A stretch of DNA of 64,000 bases, taken from positions 3,149,218 to 3,213,217 of the forward strand of contig JAHNZQ020000181.1 in the NCBI GenBank assembly GCA_019155205.2, in the 5' to 3' direction. The number at the start of each line of letters is the position of its first letter. Position 1 is the first letter of the stretch. The notes beneath the pieces are model-generated. The model made no database searches. It worked only from the letters and a program-made list of their open reading frames with translations, and was not told the DNA's origin. This stretch comes from Gracilaria vermiculophylla (Eukaryota > Rhodophyta > Florideophyceae > Gracilariales > Gracilariaceae). Positions 1 through 11,481 of the stretch are shown here, piece after piece. A program made the translations under genes and the position numbers.

Positions 1-531
1 AAAAATGGTGGTGTGGCATTATGGCATAATATTCCTAAGGAGGGCTCATATTTTATTAGCAGGCCACGTGGTGCACAATTCTGCCCGCATGCGCTACAGT
101 ATCCCTAAGGAACGGTAGAAGTATTATTTATTTTAGTTAATTTATGTTGGTAATCACTACAGTAGTGAGACCTGCAGAGGCGGGCTCCCGGCTTGATACT
201 TAATCTGCCGGTTGACCTCCACCTCTGCGGAAGTAAAGACAAGCACCCTTGAGTGTTCATCTACTTTTTCGGTTGGAGACTCTCGTAGATAATCCTCAGG
301 TATCTAAGCCGCCTATCCCCAGATCGCATCATAGCAACGCCTGTAGGAGCATTGACCACCCAGTGAACCTCCCCCTCCGCTTGGTGTTTGCGGATCCTCT
401 TTAAGAATTCCCCCGGCTCGCGACAGCGGATACCGGAGACCACCCTTAGGAGCACGCGCCTTTGGAGTCAACCAAAACTCCTAATGGACGTTGTGCTTTA
501 CTACCTCGAGAGAAGGGCTGATAGTACCACA
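1..531 (+). repeat. LTR of the main Ty3/gypsy family, cut by the left window edge
   Basis: This is the sense-orientation LTR of the family that recurs through the window; only the first bases are missing at the left edge. It ends with the family terminus GTACCACA at 524-531. It holds the conserved CCACGTGG site near 63-71 and the AT-rich tract near 120-150. Orientation was set from the full-length element at 18829-29009, whose pol lies on the same strand as this LTR's sense. Whether it is a solo LTR or belongs to an element extending left cannot be seen. Confidence 0.85.
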
Positions 532-953
532 TCTTCCATTGATGTACCTTGTCTGCTAACTTTTAAAGTCTTCTTTTTTTGAGAGTGAGGAATGACACCC
601 GAGTCCGAGCTCAGTTCACACTCTTTAAAACTTTCTACGGATCAAAGTCACCCGTAACCTGTATATTCCGTACTTGAAAACCGTGCAAGAAGTATGGTCA
701 GATATGTAGAGGCTTCCTTCGCGCTTCTTACTACCTCTGTTTTTCTGAAATTTGGTTCAGTCTGGTCAATATTCTACCAAATAATGACATCCTTTACGTT
801 TATCTCCTGGTGAAGTTTTATCTGCGATTTTCCGCTTCTGTCATACTTTCTATCTCCATAACTTTTCTTGAGCCTAACATTAGTGTTGCATGATTCATAG
901 CTTTCAAAAGCATTAGGACGAAATAATCTGACTGCTAGTGTCTCTCTGACAAG
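532..953. other. Intergenic, no gene seen
   Basis: AT-rich sequence between the first LTR and the left inverted repeat of the piggyBac-like element. No supported ORF, RNA or repeat was seen. Confidence 0.5.
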
Positions 954-991
954 CGACCTAATATGAGGTCAAATGACCTCGTAAGTGGTCA
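954..991 (+). repeat. Left terminal inverted repeat, double palindrome
   Basis: The sequence aligns with the reverse complement of 3733-3771 over its whole length with a few substitutions and one indel. The first unit, GACCTAATATGAGGTC, is a nearly perfect palindrome. The second (974-991) is more degraded. The right-hand repeat is better preserved. Confidence 0.7.
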
Positions 992-1388
992 TTTTAATGA
1001 CTTTGTAAATATGTGAAAACATTAAAACTTTTCCGTTTTTTTATTCGGATATCCTTATCATGTTATCAACGCCGGGAGCGCTGAACTGTTTCCACGAAAC
1101 CCATGGGTGAATTGGGACTGCTACATCAATCAGACCCGTCAAAAACATTTGTAAACTATGACATCGTCCACAGATCCTCGCAGAACTGCTGGAACAACTG
1201 TCAACAGCGGCACTCGCCTGGTTACCAGTAACGTGGAATTTAAACGCTATTGTGAAACTTTGTGGATGTAAAAAACAGTCAGAGAAATAGTTCAAAAAGT
1301 TGATGTTCGCAGAACCAACAATCAAAATCTCACATTTTTAACGGTAAACTTCAGTTTACCTAATCGTGAGAAAGAAGTTACTCTACCT

Positions 1389-3212
1389 TTGTCCAGTGTC
1401 ATACTCGATACTGGTGTTCACGAGACCCTGCACTCTACAGAAGAACAAAATCATGCGATTGACCAGAGTGACATCGAAACTCTTGAATGTGAAGCTATTG
1501 CTACACCACCAAAAATCCAAAATTTGCAAGAGCAGCCAGATGATCGAAATCTGCATGCAATCCGCCAATCAACTATTGCTCATGGTTGGAAATGAGAGAC
1601 CTTTACGATTTTGAGTTCTCTGAATGATTTTATGCAAATGTATCAGTGGAAACTTATTGGCCCAACAGGAGATTTTATCTCTTCACGTTACGCTCATTCT
1701 GGAATGACTGCATTGCAGTTTTTTTTCTGGATGTTTCTCATGCATCATTTGGAATTTATCATAAGCAGAACAAATATTCGACTAGAAAACAAAGGCGGTC
1801 GGAGGCCCTCAGGAGGAAAGGTGCTCAAAAGTTTCGGAGTTCATATTTTAATGACTCGTATTGAGTTTTCGAGGGGTTCTTTGGAGCATTGGGCCTTTTT
1901 CTAAGTTCATTCCACAACCTAAAATTGGGCTTGATATGTCACGAATCAGATTTGAATCGCTTAGAAGATGCATTTGTTTTAGTAGAAATGGTTTCACTGA
2001 AGAGCAAGGAATCGTAAGATGGTCCTTCATAGCCAATGTTGTGAAGGCGGTAAATAATCATCGCCATTTTTTTGTCAGGCCATCACATACATTATGCGTT
2101 GACGAAAGAACGTCACGGTGGTACGGACTAGGAGGTCATTGGATTGATGCGCGGCTTCCTCATTATACAGAATTGGAAAGAAAGCCCGAAAATGGTCTCG
2201 AAAGTAAAGCTCTTTGTTGTGGACGAAGTGGTATAAAGCTGAATAATGAACTCAAAAACGATGCTAGTAGTCCGGAACAGGATTTTGATTCCGATTATGC
2301 TCATGAAGAGGCTTTTCTACTCCGTTTAGTACAACCGTGGTTTGGATCAGATCGTTTGGTATGCGCTGAGTCTTTTTTTTGCATCCGTAAATACCTCTTA
2401 AGCACTCATGAAAAACGGGTTGAGATTTACTGGAGTAATCAAAAAATACTCTCGGGAACTTCCGATGAAACACTTATCTGAAATCATTTTAAGGAACAGA
2501 GGCCACTTATTATTTATGGCTTCAAAACGAAGCGTCCCCAATAGTGACATATTGGCCATATTATGGATGGATCGAGACAGAAAGTATTTTATTTCAACCT
2601 CGAGCACAGTTAATCCATATACTCTTATTGGTAAGGAGAGATGGAGACGAGAGGGAAGTATTTCTAAGAAAAGGGATTTGAGGTTGCAATTCATGAGATT
2701 TGTGATGAATATTACAAAACATGTTCAATGATCAATCGCCATAACAGATGCCGACAAAATGATTTAAATCTAAAAAAGAAAAAAATAGTGAAAGAGTGGT
2801 CATCTCGAGGCAGTTTTTTTCTTTTAGCAATTTGCATTGTGGATGCATGGAAACTGTATAAGGCAGCGATTGGAAGCAGGGGGGTTGAAAGTCCTCACCA
2901 TTTTTACTGTCAGCTGGCTTATGAATTAATAGAAAATACTTGTGACACCATCGGTTTAATGAACAGAAATGAAACGGAAAATGAAAATAATTATGAATAG
3001 CAAATGTTTTCTGTCACTGGCTTTCATTTAATGCAAAGCAATAGAAGAAAGAAAACGAGAAACGAAATGATTAAAAAAGCGTTATATCAAGGACAATGCA
3101 AGTAGTGCAGAGATAACACGAAACCGAAGTTTTTATGTTCTGCCTGCTATTCAAGGAAAGAAAGAGAAGGGTGTTTATGTTACTCTGGTACTAACAGAGA
3201 TTGGTTCATGTA
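1389..3212 (+). pseudogene. piggyBac-like transposase, broken
   Basis: Scattered over all three forward frames are motifs of a piggyBac-type DDE transposase. The N-terminal part is fragmentary at 1389-1860. The core at 1861-2480 contains PQPKIGLDMSRIRFESLRRC, then LCVDERTSRW (first catalytic Asp) and GLGGHWIDARLPHY. The second catalytic position reads VCAESFF where A-D-S is expected, so Asp is replaced by Glu. The third Asp lies in ILWMDRDRKYFIST near 2560. The C-terminal part (2680-3000) contains DRHNRCRQ-like and LLAICIVDAWKLYKA segments. A Cys-rich tail (LCSACYSRKEREGCLCYS) follows at about 3125-3190. Several frameshifts and stops show it is dead. Family identification rests on remembered motif order. 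Confidence 0.7.
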
Positions 3213-3732
3213 ACAAAACGAGAAATCTCACGGCAATGTCAAGCGTAGCATCTAAATGAAATGTAAACAACGTTGAAAACTTTCTTTTAAGTATACGTCT
3301 ATATTTCAATGCAGTTCTTGAGCAAAAGTTCTTTTACCTTAAGCCCAATATAAATTCAATACGCGTTATTTTAACTTGCTAGATTATTTAGAGTTTAGTA
3401 CGGAACTGCCCCTTTAATAGATTTCACCTTATTCTATCCGCTCTTTATGTAGGTGTTGAAAACGTTTTCGGCGTTTAAACATTTCTAGAATTCGTCGAAC
3501 TCCCGAAGAAGATTTGGAGTTTTTTGAAACTCTGCGAGGTTCGAACTTAAGATTTGTTGCTCGTGTGTAGTCTGATATCCACCGAGCTGCTTTGATCGCT
3601 CATGGCGTGGTCTATAACTATTTATTGTTCACAGACAATCCTAAAGAACAGGTTTCTAATTTTAAAATTTCCAAAATATGGGCTTACGGGTCAAATTTCT
3701 TGTTTAAATTTTAATTTTGCTCGATGGTGCGC

Positions 3733-3771
3733 TGACCTCATATGAGGTCAATTTGACCTCATATGAGGTCA
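3733..3771 (-). repeat. Right terminal inverted repeat, two perfect tandem palindromes
   Basis: Two identical copies of the 18-bp perfect palindrome TGACCTCATATGAGGTCA occupy 3733-3750 and 3754-3771, separated by ATT. The reverse complement matches the left end at 954-991. Each palindrome could bind a dimeric protein or extrude as a hairpin. Confidence 0.8.
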
Positions 3772-4229
3772 GCACACTGGTTGGATAGACACTACAAATT
3801 GACAGAGGTATTATATATTTTTCTTTTTAACGTTTCCCATCTATCTGGTCCTCACCTCGTTTTTCAATCTCGTACCTTGCCACAGGGTTAACTTATCTCT
3901 CGCATTGCAACAGATTTTGAAATCCTATCTGGTATAATAGAGAATTTTCACTGTCTTCAGGATTTCAGCGGGGCATGCGCTTTGGAAAATTCTTTTTGGA
4001 CATGCCTGATTTGCAATGGGACTATTTCCAGATGTTGTTACTACTGCTAAAGCCTTAATAAAGTAAAACTAGTATAATGAGAATAGCTTTTCATTTGTAT
4101 TTATCCATAGAAAAGGGGTCACTCTGAAATAGACTTTGTTGCACCCTTAATAATATTTCAAAAGAAAAAACACTACTATCATCAAAACATTTGTTACAGA
4201 GAACCTTATTTAATTCGGTGTGTAAATAT
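3772..4229. other. Intergenic, no gene seen
   Basis: AT-rich sequence between the piggyBac-like element and the first copy of the duplicated block. Nothing supported was seen. Confidence 0.5.
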
Positions 4230-6176
4230 GTAGCGAACAACCTTTAGGGTTAAATGTATTTATATTTATGACATTTCATAATTTTTCCTCTGTATGACAA
4301 AAGAAGTATTTGGAGTTGTGCAGTATTTAGATATATTAAAAAAATAGTGAGTATATTATATGCTTTCTAGATATTGAATAAGGTTTTCAAAAAATAAATG
4401 GAAAGAATAAATTCTTTTGAACATATGCATGGAACAGACATGTATATATAACTGGAAAAACGTTGCCTATAATAAAACAGGACAGTACTTTTATTTTCCA
4501 TCCTTTAGCATATTTCATTGTTTCGAAAGTGAGGGCTGTACGTATGAATGCACTGATAATTTGAAAAGTGTTTCAATAGAAAACTCTTCATTTACAGCAT
4601 TTTGAAAAAACCAGTTTTAGTTCTAGTTAAATGATATTGCAAGCACGTCAAAGTACAAAAGGGACCCTTCCAGATATATCTTGAAATTTGTAATTCTACT
4701 GAGGTTCGCATTCAACTGTATGTCACCATGGGAAAACATTGAGTATGAGAAGTAGAACACTTTAACTGTTGGAAACCTATTCGAACTGAACCAATATTAA
4801 TACACCTTTACAGTTACAGTTTACCCATGAGGTATAAAATTGTGTTTGAAAAATCATTTGGGAAACATTTTTCGGCGGTAATGCAAAACTAAAAGACATT
4901 AATCATTTCTACATGTTTTCATTTTTTTAATCAGTTTTTAAGGTTCTTTGTATTTAATATATATTTTTAGTATGAGCATAGAAAACCTTACTTTAACAAA
5001 TAAAAGAAGTTGTGAATTTTTTTAAAGCTCCAGCAGACAATCATTTTAAAGAAGCGTTTAGTACGACGTAGTGTACTCAAAAATGTAGACGATTCTAATC
5101 TTTTGCAGCTTCTAGAAAACAGTTTTTCAAACAGAATGTATCTAAAAATATATCCGTGCTTGTCTGTATTATGGTTTTGTCTCATTAGTCAATAAAAATG
5201 AAGTTGGTCGGTTTCAATAAAAAAAATCCCTAATTTTATCAAAACTGTTTTTAAGAAATTTTGCCGCATTATGTGTCTAAGCAGTAAAATATTAGTTGTA
5301 GTCATGGCAAATTTGAAAACGTAAAGCAGTCACTCAAATGCAAAACCCATGGGGACTTGGTACTTAATACAAATACTCCATATGATGTGTTGTAAACGCA
5401 ATCAAACGTTTTTCGCTCGTAAACATGTCAGTCTGTCATGTAAGAAACCTGGAAAAGTCTTCGTAGTGTTCTGCAAAGAATGGAAACAGTACCAACTGCT
5501 GTGCATCAACAAAAATGCATAATTCTATAGCAAAGTGTACGGCGCTTCTCTTAATGAAGTCATATGAAGAATGACGAGACTGTATGACTATAATATGATT
5601 CTTTTAGTTCTTTAGGGGTTCTTTTTCTCCGTACTAGAACAAATTTAATAATTTTTCCTTCCAGCTCATATAAAACTTATGCAGATACGGAGAAGAAAAC
5701 TTGCAGACCCATATACCCTGGAACAAGAAGACTGTCCATCACTATTTAAACCGTTTTCGGCCCGGCATAAAATGACCGGCTGTCCCGATGTCCTTCTGTT
5801 TTCTTCCTTTCTACTATAATTCTAAACAAACTCTTTCTGCAATTATTTTGAAGCAATCAAAGTGGAGTACACGAAACTGAAAATGAACCATAACAATATC
5901 TTTTCGTTTTCAAGGAATGAATCTCGAAAATGTTCTTGCAACTGTGGAAAGAAGCCGGACTCGTACTGTTCTAAAGGGTTTTGTCCACGAATGTGTTGTA
6001 ACACAGCAAACCACAACGTTTCCAGAGGGAGTCCCGAGAGGATTTGTTGCGTACCGAGGTGTCTTAGGCCAAGAAGGATTGCTTGCTATCACTTCTGTGA
6101 GATACATTGCTGTAAACTCGATTCCCGCCACGGAAATAAATCACTTCTTCCATGGAAGAACCTTAAAAAGAAGTGA
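4230..6176 (+). repeat. Diverged duplicated block, copy A
   Basis: This AT-rich block aligns colinearly with 12700-14059. Clear matches include 4280-4340 with 12760-12825, 4440-4590 with 12940-13060, 4650-4740 with 13130-13220, and 5190-5212 (AATAAAAATGAAGTTGGTCGG) with 13675-13698. Both copies end in a homologous Cys-rich ORF. Copy A carries roughly 500 bp more between the last match and the ORF. The block could be an old segmental duplication or two relics of an unrecognised mobile element; no terminal repeats were found. Confidence 0.65.
5883..6176 (+). CDS. Small cysteine-rich protein, copy A (97 aa, unknown)
   Basis: The ORF starts at the first ATG in frame and encodes 97 residues with at least 14 cysteines. 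Its pattern is C-x-C-x7-C-x4-C-x3-CC, 15 residues, then C-x4-C-x7-C-x3-C-x3-CC. That reads as two similar metal-binding modules, each ending in C-x3-CC. It matches the ORF at 13787-14059 position for position in cysteine spacing although most other residues differ. The tail is Lys-rich. No signal peptide or membrane segment is seen. I do not recognise the family: a zinc-binding nucleic-acid protein or a transposon accessory protein are possible, but unproven. Conserved spacing between diverged copies argues for past or present protein-level selection. Confidence 0.55.
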   Translation: MNHNNIFSFSRNESRKCSCNCGKKPDSYCSKGFCPRMCCNTANHNVSRGSPERICCVPRCLRPRRIACYHFCEIHCCKLDSRHGNKSLLPWKNLKKK

Positions 6177-6657
6177 ACTGGAACTCATTCTCGTGGATGT
6201 GTAGAATACTAGGTACTTTCACTTCGTGTCAAATCTTGGACATGGCGTGTAGAGTAAAACCAACCACAGAACTATTGAAAGTATAAATTCAAGCGAATGC
6301 CTTAGTTTAGTATTCTTCTTTGAGGTCATATCCTCTATTGCTGCAAACGAAATACTGTAACGATTCGAAAACGGCTTACAAACGTAGAAAATCTAAATGT
6401 TATTTAAAAAATTAATATTTGCAAAAGGTAATCTTTACAGAATCAATATTAGTTAACGTAAGCTGCGTTACAGCCCTTCTTTATTTTATTGGTCCTCGTT
6501 TACAAGTTTCTGATTAATTGGTAATATATTTAAATAAAACGCCCTAAGTATCGAAAGGGCCGTGGAATCAGCTGCTGCTTTCAACCGTATTGTCTCTCAA
6601 GTGTAATATAATAAACCGTTTTTAAGAGGTAAGAAAGCGCAGCCATTCAACGCTCTG
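6177..6657. other. Intergenic, no gene seen
   Basis: AT-rich sequence between the Cys-rich ORF and the 5' LTR of the forward gypsy element. No supported feature was seen. Confidence 0.5.
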
Positions 6658-7017
6658 TGCAATTTACGTGGTGACTAGGAGCTTGCAGCGTGTGGTGCAG
6701 CCATATTTGATGCTACATAGAGAAACTGGGAATGCAAGGACTGTACATCTAGCGCGGTGAGATGGGGGTGGACGGTCATATTTTTACATTACCAAGCATG
6801 TATTTGGAGCCCGTGTTGCAGCATTCTTCGAAACTGCGCTCTCCCGCTCTGTTGGGGAGAGAGCTCACAATGATTCTGCATTGCATTCATGGCTGATGTC
6901 GTGCCGACACTGGGTTCCATTCCTTAAATTGCGGATTCAGACGGTCTCTGCTTGTAGTAGCAGGGACCCGCCGAACAGCCAGCCGTGAAAGCCTAAAAAC
7001 GCTATTTCATTGTTTCA
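6658..7017 (+). repeat. 5' LTR of the forward gypsy element (probable limits)
   Basis: The start TGCAATTTACGTGGTGACTA matches TGACACTTACGTGGTGAGTA at 11482. The end is placed at the CA of TTTCA (7016-7017), just before a TGGTAGCATCAC sequence that looks like a tRNA primer site. Only the start is confirmed by a second copy. Confidence 0.55.
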
Positions 7018-7018
7018 T

Positions 7019-7030
7019 TGGTAGCATCAC
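7019..7030 (+). other. Candidate primer-binding site (TGGTAGCATCAC)
   Basis: Begins with TGG, the complement of a tRNA CCA end, one base after the proposed LTR end. The priming tRNA was not identified. Confidence 0.4.
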
Positions 7031-7599
7031 ATACAATAAACACCAACAGAACTCACCATGACAGTGCTGAACCAGAAGATTCAGTAAGTGTTGGTGCTCG
7101 TACTGCTGTGTCGATCTTTTTGAAACCAAACAAGTCAGAGAGCTTCTCAGGAATACGTGATTATCTTATTGTCAATAAATAGCTATACAAAGTGGAACAG
7201 TACTTTTCACTTGTACAACTTGGAGGCAATACAATGTTAACGGATGAGAGTAAGATTACGTATCCGTCCACTCTTCACACTATTACTACTGCTATTTGGT
7301 GGTACACGATGTTAGAAGTGCCGACTAATCCGCAAACGTGGCCGCAGTTTGTCGCGGAAAATTAAAAAGAGGTTTGTTCCAAAAGACCGTGAGAGAAGGG
7401 CGAGGGACAAGTTGCCCGTACTGAGACAGACATCATCAGTGTGCCATTATCCTCCTGACTTTCGCGAGATATTATTAACTATCCCTGACATCAGTGCAAG
7501 TGAGAAATAGGATAGGTTCGTGAATGGTTCGAAGGGTAAAATAAAATTTGAGGTTAGAAAAGCTTACTGCTATGACTTTGAAGAGGAAACAAAGTTGCT

Positions 7600-8494
7600 A
7601 TGAGGGTCAAAGCAGCTTTTATAGGATCTTCGTATGAAGGAAACTCTCCTAGCTTTATGGAGAGAGCGGGCCCCGATGCCATGGAAATCGGAAATGCGGA
7701 GGGCGGCTCACAATTCAAGTCGAAGCAGCGTTTGGAGGACATCAAGAACAATGCGTGCCCCGTATGCCATACGCCCGACTGTGGTCCGTATAAACACAGA
7801 TGCGAAAGTGGTAGCCGAAGCGGGAACTTTGCTAAAATTCTGCGCAGAAAAGTGGAGTGCAGGACGATTCCGACAGTTCTTTGGAAAAATGAAGGGTTCT
7901 TTCGAATGTTAATAACGGTGGAAAGACCGTGTTCGCTTCAAAAGTGTGTTTATCGAAAGTCACAGTGGATCTGCAGATGGTTCAGTTCCTTGTGTACCGT
8001 TATTGGTGATGAAAACAACTATGAATGGAATACCTGTCTCCATTCTGAAAGGTGATGGATGTAATACAAATGTGGTCTCCAAAGCCCTTGTCTCTCGTGA
8101 CAACAACGAACTGAGTTTTCGGCCAGCAAACATGGTTAATAGTCATCCAAAATTAGACTCAACCGAATTGAGCAAGTCCATGGTGGATGCCACTGTTAAA
8201 ACTAAGTATCGTACATACTCTTCGTCATGGTTACTGGCTGACTGCAGATATGACGTACTTCTGGGTATGCCTTGGCACGTTGCCTGCAATCCAGATATGG
8301 ATCATGGGAAGAGAAGATTAATGGTTAGTGGATATGATTTGAAGGCAGGAACAGCACGTAGGGAAAATACTGCTGAAGTTACGAACATGACTGTGAAGAA
8401 GTTCCGCTCAACGCTGTCTGGTAATGGTAACAATGCCATTATATGCCACGTTACAACCACTGAGCAGTCCGAAGCATCCGGAGGAATTGGGTAG
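7600..8494 (+). pseudogene. gag C-terminus and protease region of the forward gypsy element
   Basis: The first part (7600-8055) carries CPVCHTPDCGPYKHRC, a likely zinc-binding Gag motif. The second (7946-8494, shifted frame) resembles a retropepsin followed by a linker: GIPVSILKGDGCNTNVVSKALV sits where an (I/L)-x-D-(T/S)-G active site is expected, but reads GDGCN, so the catalytic loop is altered. It is followed by DVLLGMPWHV, a motif common just after the protease core in gypsy elements. The frame change between the two parts could be an old programmed shift or decay; the broken active site favours decay. Confidence 0.65.
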
Positions 8495-8500
8495 GAACGT

Positions 8501-9351
8501 TTGAAGACCATTCTCTTGAATCACGAGGATTATGACATCAAACGCTTACTGTATCCGTTTAAACATGTGTTACAAACCGAACTTCCGTCCGGGCTCCCAC
8601 CTTCTCGGGAAGTAGACCATGCCATTGAAATTGGTTCAGGTTGCCGCCCCCCTTATCGTTTTCTCTACCAACTGTCTCCTTCAGAATTGATGGCTGCGAA
8701 ATACTACGGTCAGTTTCTTTTACAGAGTAGGAAAATCAGACGTAACAAATATCCATATGGATCGCCGCTGTTCTTTGTGAAGGAGCCAGGAAGAAGTCTC
8801 CGAGGCGTCGTTGACGATCGGGTATTTAATAGAAACAAAAAAAGAACAACGTTCCAATCTGGAGGTGTGATGGAATATTTAACAGGATAAGACGTGCGAA
8901 ATACTTTTCAAAATAAGATATAAAGACCGGTTTCCATCAGATACGCTTGAAGCCTGCAGATATTGAGAAAAGAGCCTTCAATACGAAGTACGGGCAATTT
9001 GAGTATCTCGTCATGCCAAAAGGGCTCTGTAACGCGCTGGACACATTCCAAACACTCATGAACAAGAAGATGCACGATTTCATTGATGAATTCCTTGTTT
9101 TCTAAATTGATGATCCCTAATATTAGAGCGAAACCAGGGCTGAGCATTTGGAATACGTTCGAGCTATATTGAAAAAACTCGCGGATCACGAACTATTTGT
9201 TTCCGCGAAGAAATATTCGTTCATGACTCAAAGAACGGAATTCTTAGGTCTGCTTGTGGAGAAGGAAGAGTCGCGAGTGAACCCTGCCAACATTCAAATT
9301 GTCAAAAACTGGCCAAGGCCTCGTGAATTGATGGAATTGAGAAGCTTCTGA
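8501..9351 (+). pseudogene. Reverse transcriptase of the forward gypsy element, broken
   Basis: The RT fingers and palm are read from KYPYGSPLFFVKEPG (about 8737-8790), then after a frame disruption near 8890 the segment KRAFNTKYGQFEYLVMPKGL (8970-9030). The catalytic motif reads F-stop-I-D-D: the tyrosine codon of Y-I-D-D is TAA at 9103-9105, so one base change removed the active site. The thumb/connection follows at 9148-9351 (SFMTQRTEFLGLLVEKE). There is no chance of activity as it stands. Confidence 0.8.
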
Positions 9352-9534
9352 GGCCTACTAAAACTCTCCAGACGCTTCATTAACAACTCCTAGCTACAAG
9401 CTGCACCAATCACGTCGCCTATTTAGAAGAACAATGGTTTAAAAGACTGGGCTGCTAATGCACTCCACGCTTTTAATTATTTAAAGGCAGCACTAACTCT
9501 GGCACCAATTGTACAACCTCCGAAGTGGAATTGT

Positions 9535-9879
9535 CCTTTTTGAATTCACATAGATGCCTCCCAGATAGCTGTGGGGTCGACCCTAACGCAACTATATCAA
9601 CATGGCATAGATCGAGTCATTACTTATATTTCTAGGAAGCTAAGTCCTGCAGAGCAGAATTATACTGCGAACGAGAGAGAATTACTTGGTTTGGTGTGCT
9701 ACTTGGAAGGTACGAGCTACGACGTGCTGTCTGACAATCAGATTGTCAAGAAGTTTTCGACGAAGAAGAACATCTATCGCCGGGAAGCGTGCTGGCTTGA
9801 AGTACTTGCATCCTTCAATATTAGAGAGATGTACCGGCAATCGGAAAGAATCCATGTGCTGGAAGATGCGTTGTCATGA
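9535..9879 (+). pseudogene. RNase H domain of the forward gypsy element
   Basis: IDASQIAVGSTLTQLYQ (first catalytic Asp), YISRKLSPAEQNYTANEREL (catalytic Glu region) and LSDNQIVKKF follow the usual gypsy RNase H order. The segment is open in one frame for about 100 codons. It lies directly after the RT thumb, separated by stops and frameshifts. Confidence 0.8.
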
Positions 9880-9959
9880 ATTCCGCATACAGCCTCAGTG
9901 AAGCACCTCTAGTGAAACATCGTTAACATCGATGGCATTAGAAAAGACATTGGTGAGTA

Positions 9960-11440
9960 CCGGTCTGATTAACTCTTTGGGCCTATTTGTCTCGCACTGA
10001 AAGGAAATCTTCCTGAGACGGAGATGAAGAGCAAAAAAATCAAGCGCTTGGTTACCTTATTTAAGAAGGATGGATGGAGAATTCTATATGGAGGCAACCT
10101 CTGTGCGGCTCGTAGGGGCAGACGTACGATTATAGAATAGGCACATGATTCTAAGCTTGGCGGACAATTTGCGTTTAAACAACATTGGAGCGTCTTTCTT
10201 CTTTTCACTACCATCATAAGGCAAAATAAATAAGGAATTACGGCGCTGGTTATCCCTTATGTAAAGAAAAGAAGGATCAAAAAGGGAAACTATTTGGTCA
10301 TCGAACCCATCTCCCTCTTCCAACCAACGGCTGGGGATAATTACCCACTGATTTCATAGTAAGCGTACCTCAAACGGAAAAGAGATTCGATTGACTCACA
10401 ACCTGGGTTAACCCTCTGTCACGGATGGTACGTTTTCTACCTTCAAAGGCAACTGATGACGCAATCGATGTGGCTACGGCGTTCTCCACACATTTCTTCC
10501 GACAACATGGGCTTCCGAATGCAACTATTTGAGACAGGGATTCAAAGTCCGTGTCAAAGTTCTGGAAATAACTCATTAAACTGTGCGGTGTTACGATGCG
10601 AATGTCGACAGCCCGTCATCCTCAAATAGATAGTGCTTCAGAGGTAATGAATTGTATGATCGAAAACTACATAAGATAGTTTTGTAGTTATCGACAGATT
10701 GAATGGGAAAAGGTACTACCGGTTGCCGAACTCGTCTACAACTCTTCCGTATCAGAGGATCTTGGTCTTTCCCCATTCGAAGTTGAATTGGGTTGAAATC
10801 CTACGTTCCCTCTTGATTTTTTAACCTTCCTCGGAGATTCCCGTTCAGTCTGTAGCAGACTTGAGGAGCCGCCTACTATGTGCCCTGGAAGATGCACGGT
10901 TTAGTCACAAGCTTGCAGAAGCAATGCAATGTGCGGAGGCTGCAGGGAAGTTTAGGCGTCTTTCATATGTCGTGGGAGTTGGAGTTTTATTATCCTATAA
11001 GATTTTTAAGGACAGTTCCGAAAGAGAGCAGGCAAAGGACAAGTTCTCAAGCCAGTACATGGACCCTTTATTGTACTGGAATGTATGGGAAAGAATGCAT
11101 TACGTTCGGAACTAACAAGGCACATGAAGATCCATCCCGTAGTTAAGGTGTCGTTTATGAAGCCTTACCGTGAGCAACCAGAAAAGATGAGGACTGCTAC
11201 CTTGCCTTACACTGCCCTGCCGGTTGCAGGGTCAGAACTAAATCCTTTGTACAATTTGGACTAGATCTTAGCTCATAGGAGGCGTAGACGTGGATACCAA
11301 TGGCCAACATTTCCAGAGGACTCTCCCACTTATGATGCAGAATGGAAACTTACGAGGGATTTCATTGATAGTCACGCTACCTTGACCAAAGCGTTCCATG
11401 CCTATATTGCGCACCACAATCTCTTGCAGCACCAAAATTG
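9960..11440 (+). pseudogene. Integrase and chromodomain-like C-terminus of the forward gypsy element
   Basis: Translated piecewise, 10390-10570 gives an integrase core with a DRDS motif (second catalytic Asp) after HGLPNATI and a stop. 10600-10800 gives RHPQIDSASEVMNCMIENYI, where Glu is present, then WEKVLPVAELVYNSSVSEDL and GLSPFEVELG. A C-terminal stretch at 11270-11440 reads ILAHRRRRRGYQWPTFPEDS and then AEWKLTRDFIDSHATLTKAF, like the chromodomain tail of chromoviral integrases. Frames change several times. Confidence 0.7.
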
Positions 11441-11481
11441 ATCATTGACGTGGAAGCCAATATGAATTGAGGTGGCAATGA

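Larger units (their letters stand above)
954..3771 (+). mobile_element. Decayed piggyBac-like DNA transposon
   Basis: A 2.8-kb unit bounded by matching inverted repeats of an unusual kind: two tandem palindromes related to TGACCTCATATGAGGTCA at each end. It encloses one forward transposase relic with piggyBac-type (DDE_Tnp_1_7) motifs. I do not see the TTAA target duplication typical of piggyBac just outside the repeats, so the true ends may lie slightly outside these limits or have eroded. Confidence 0.65.
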
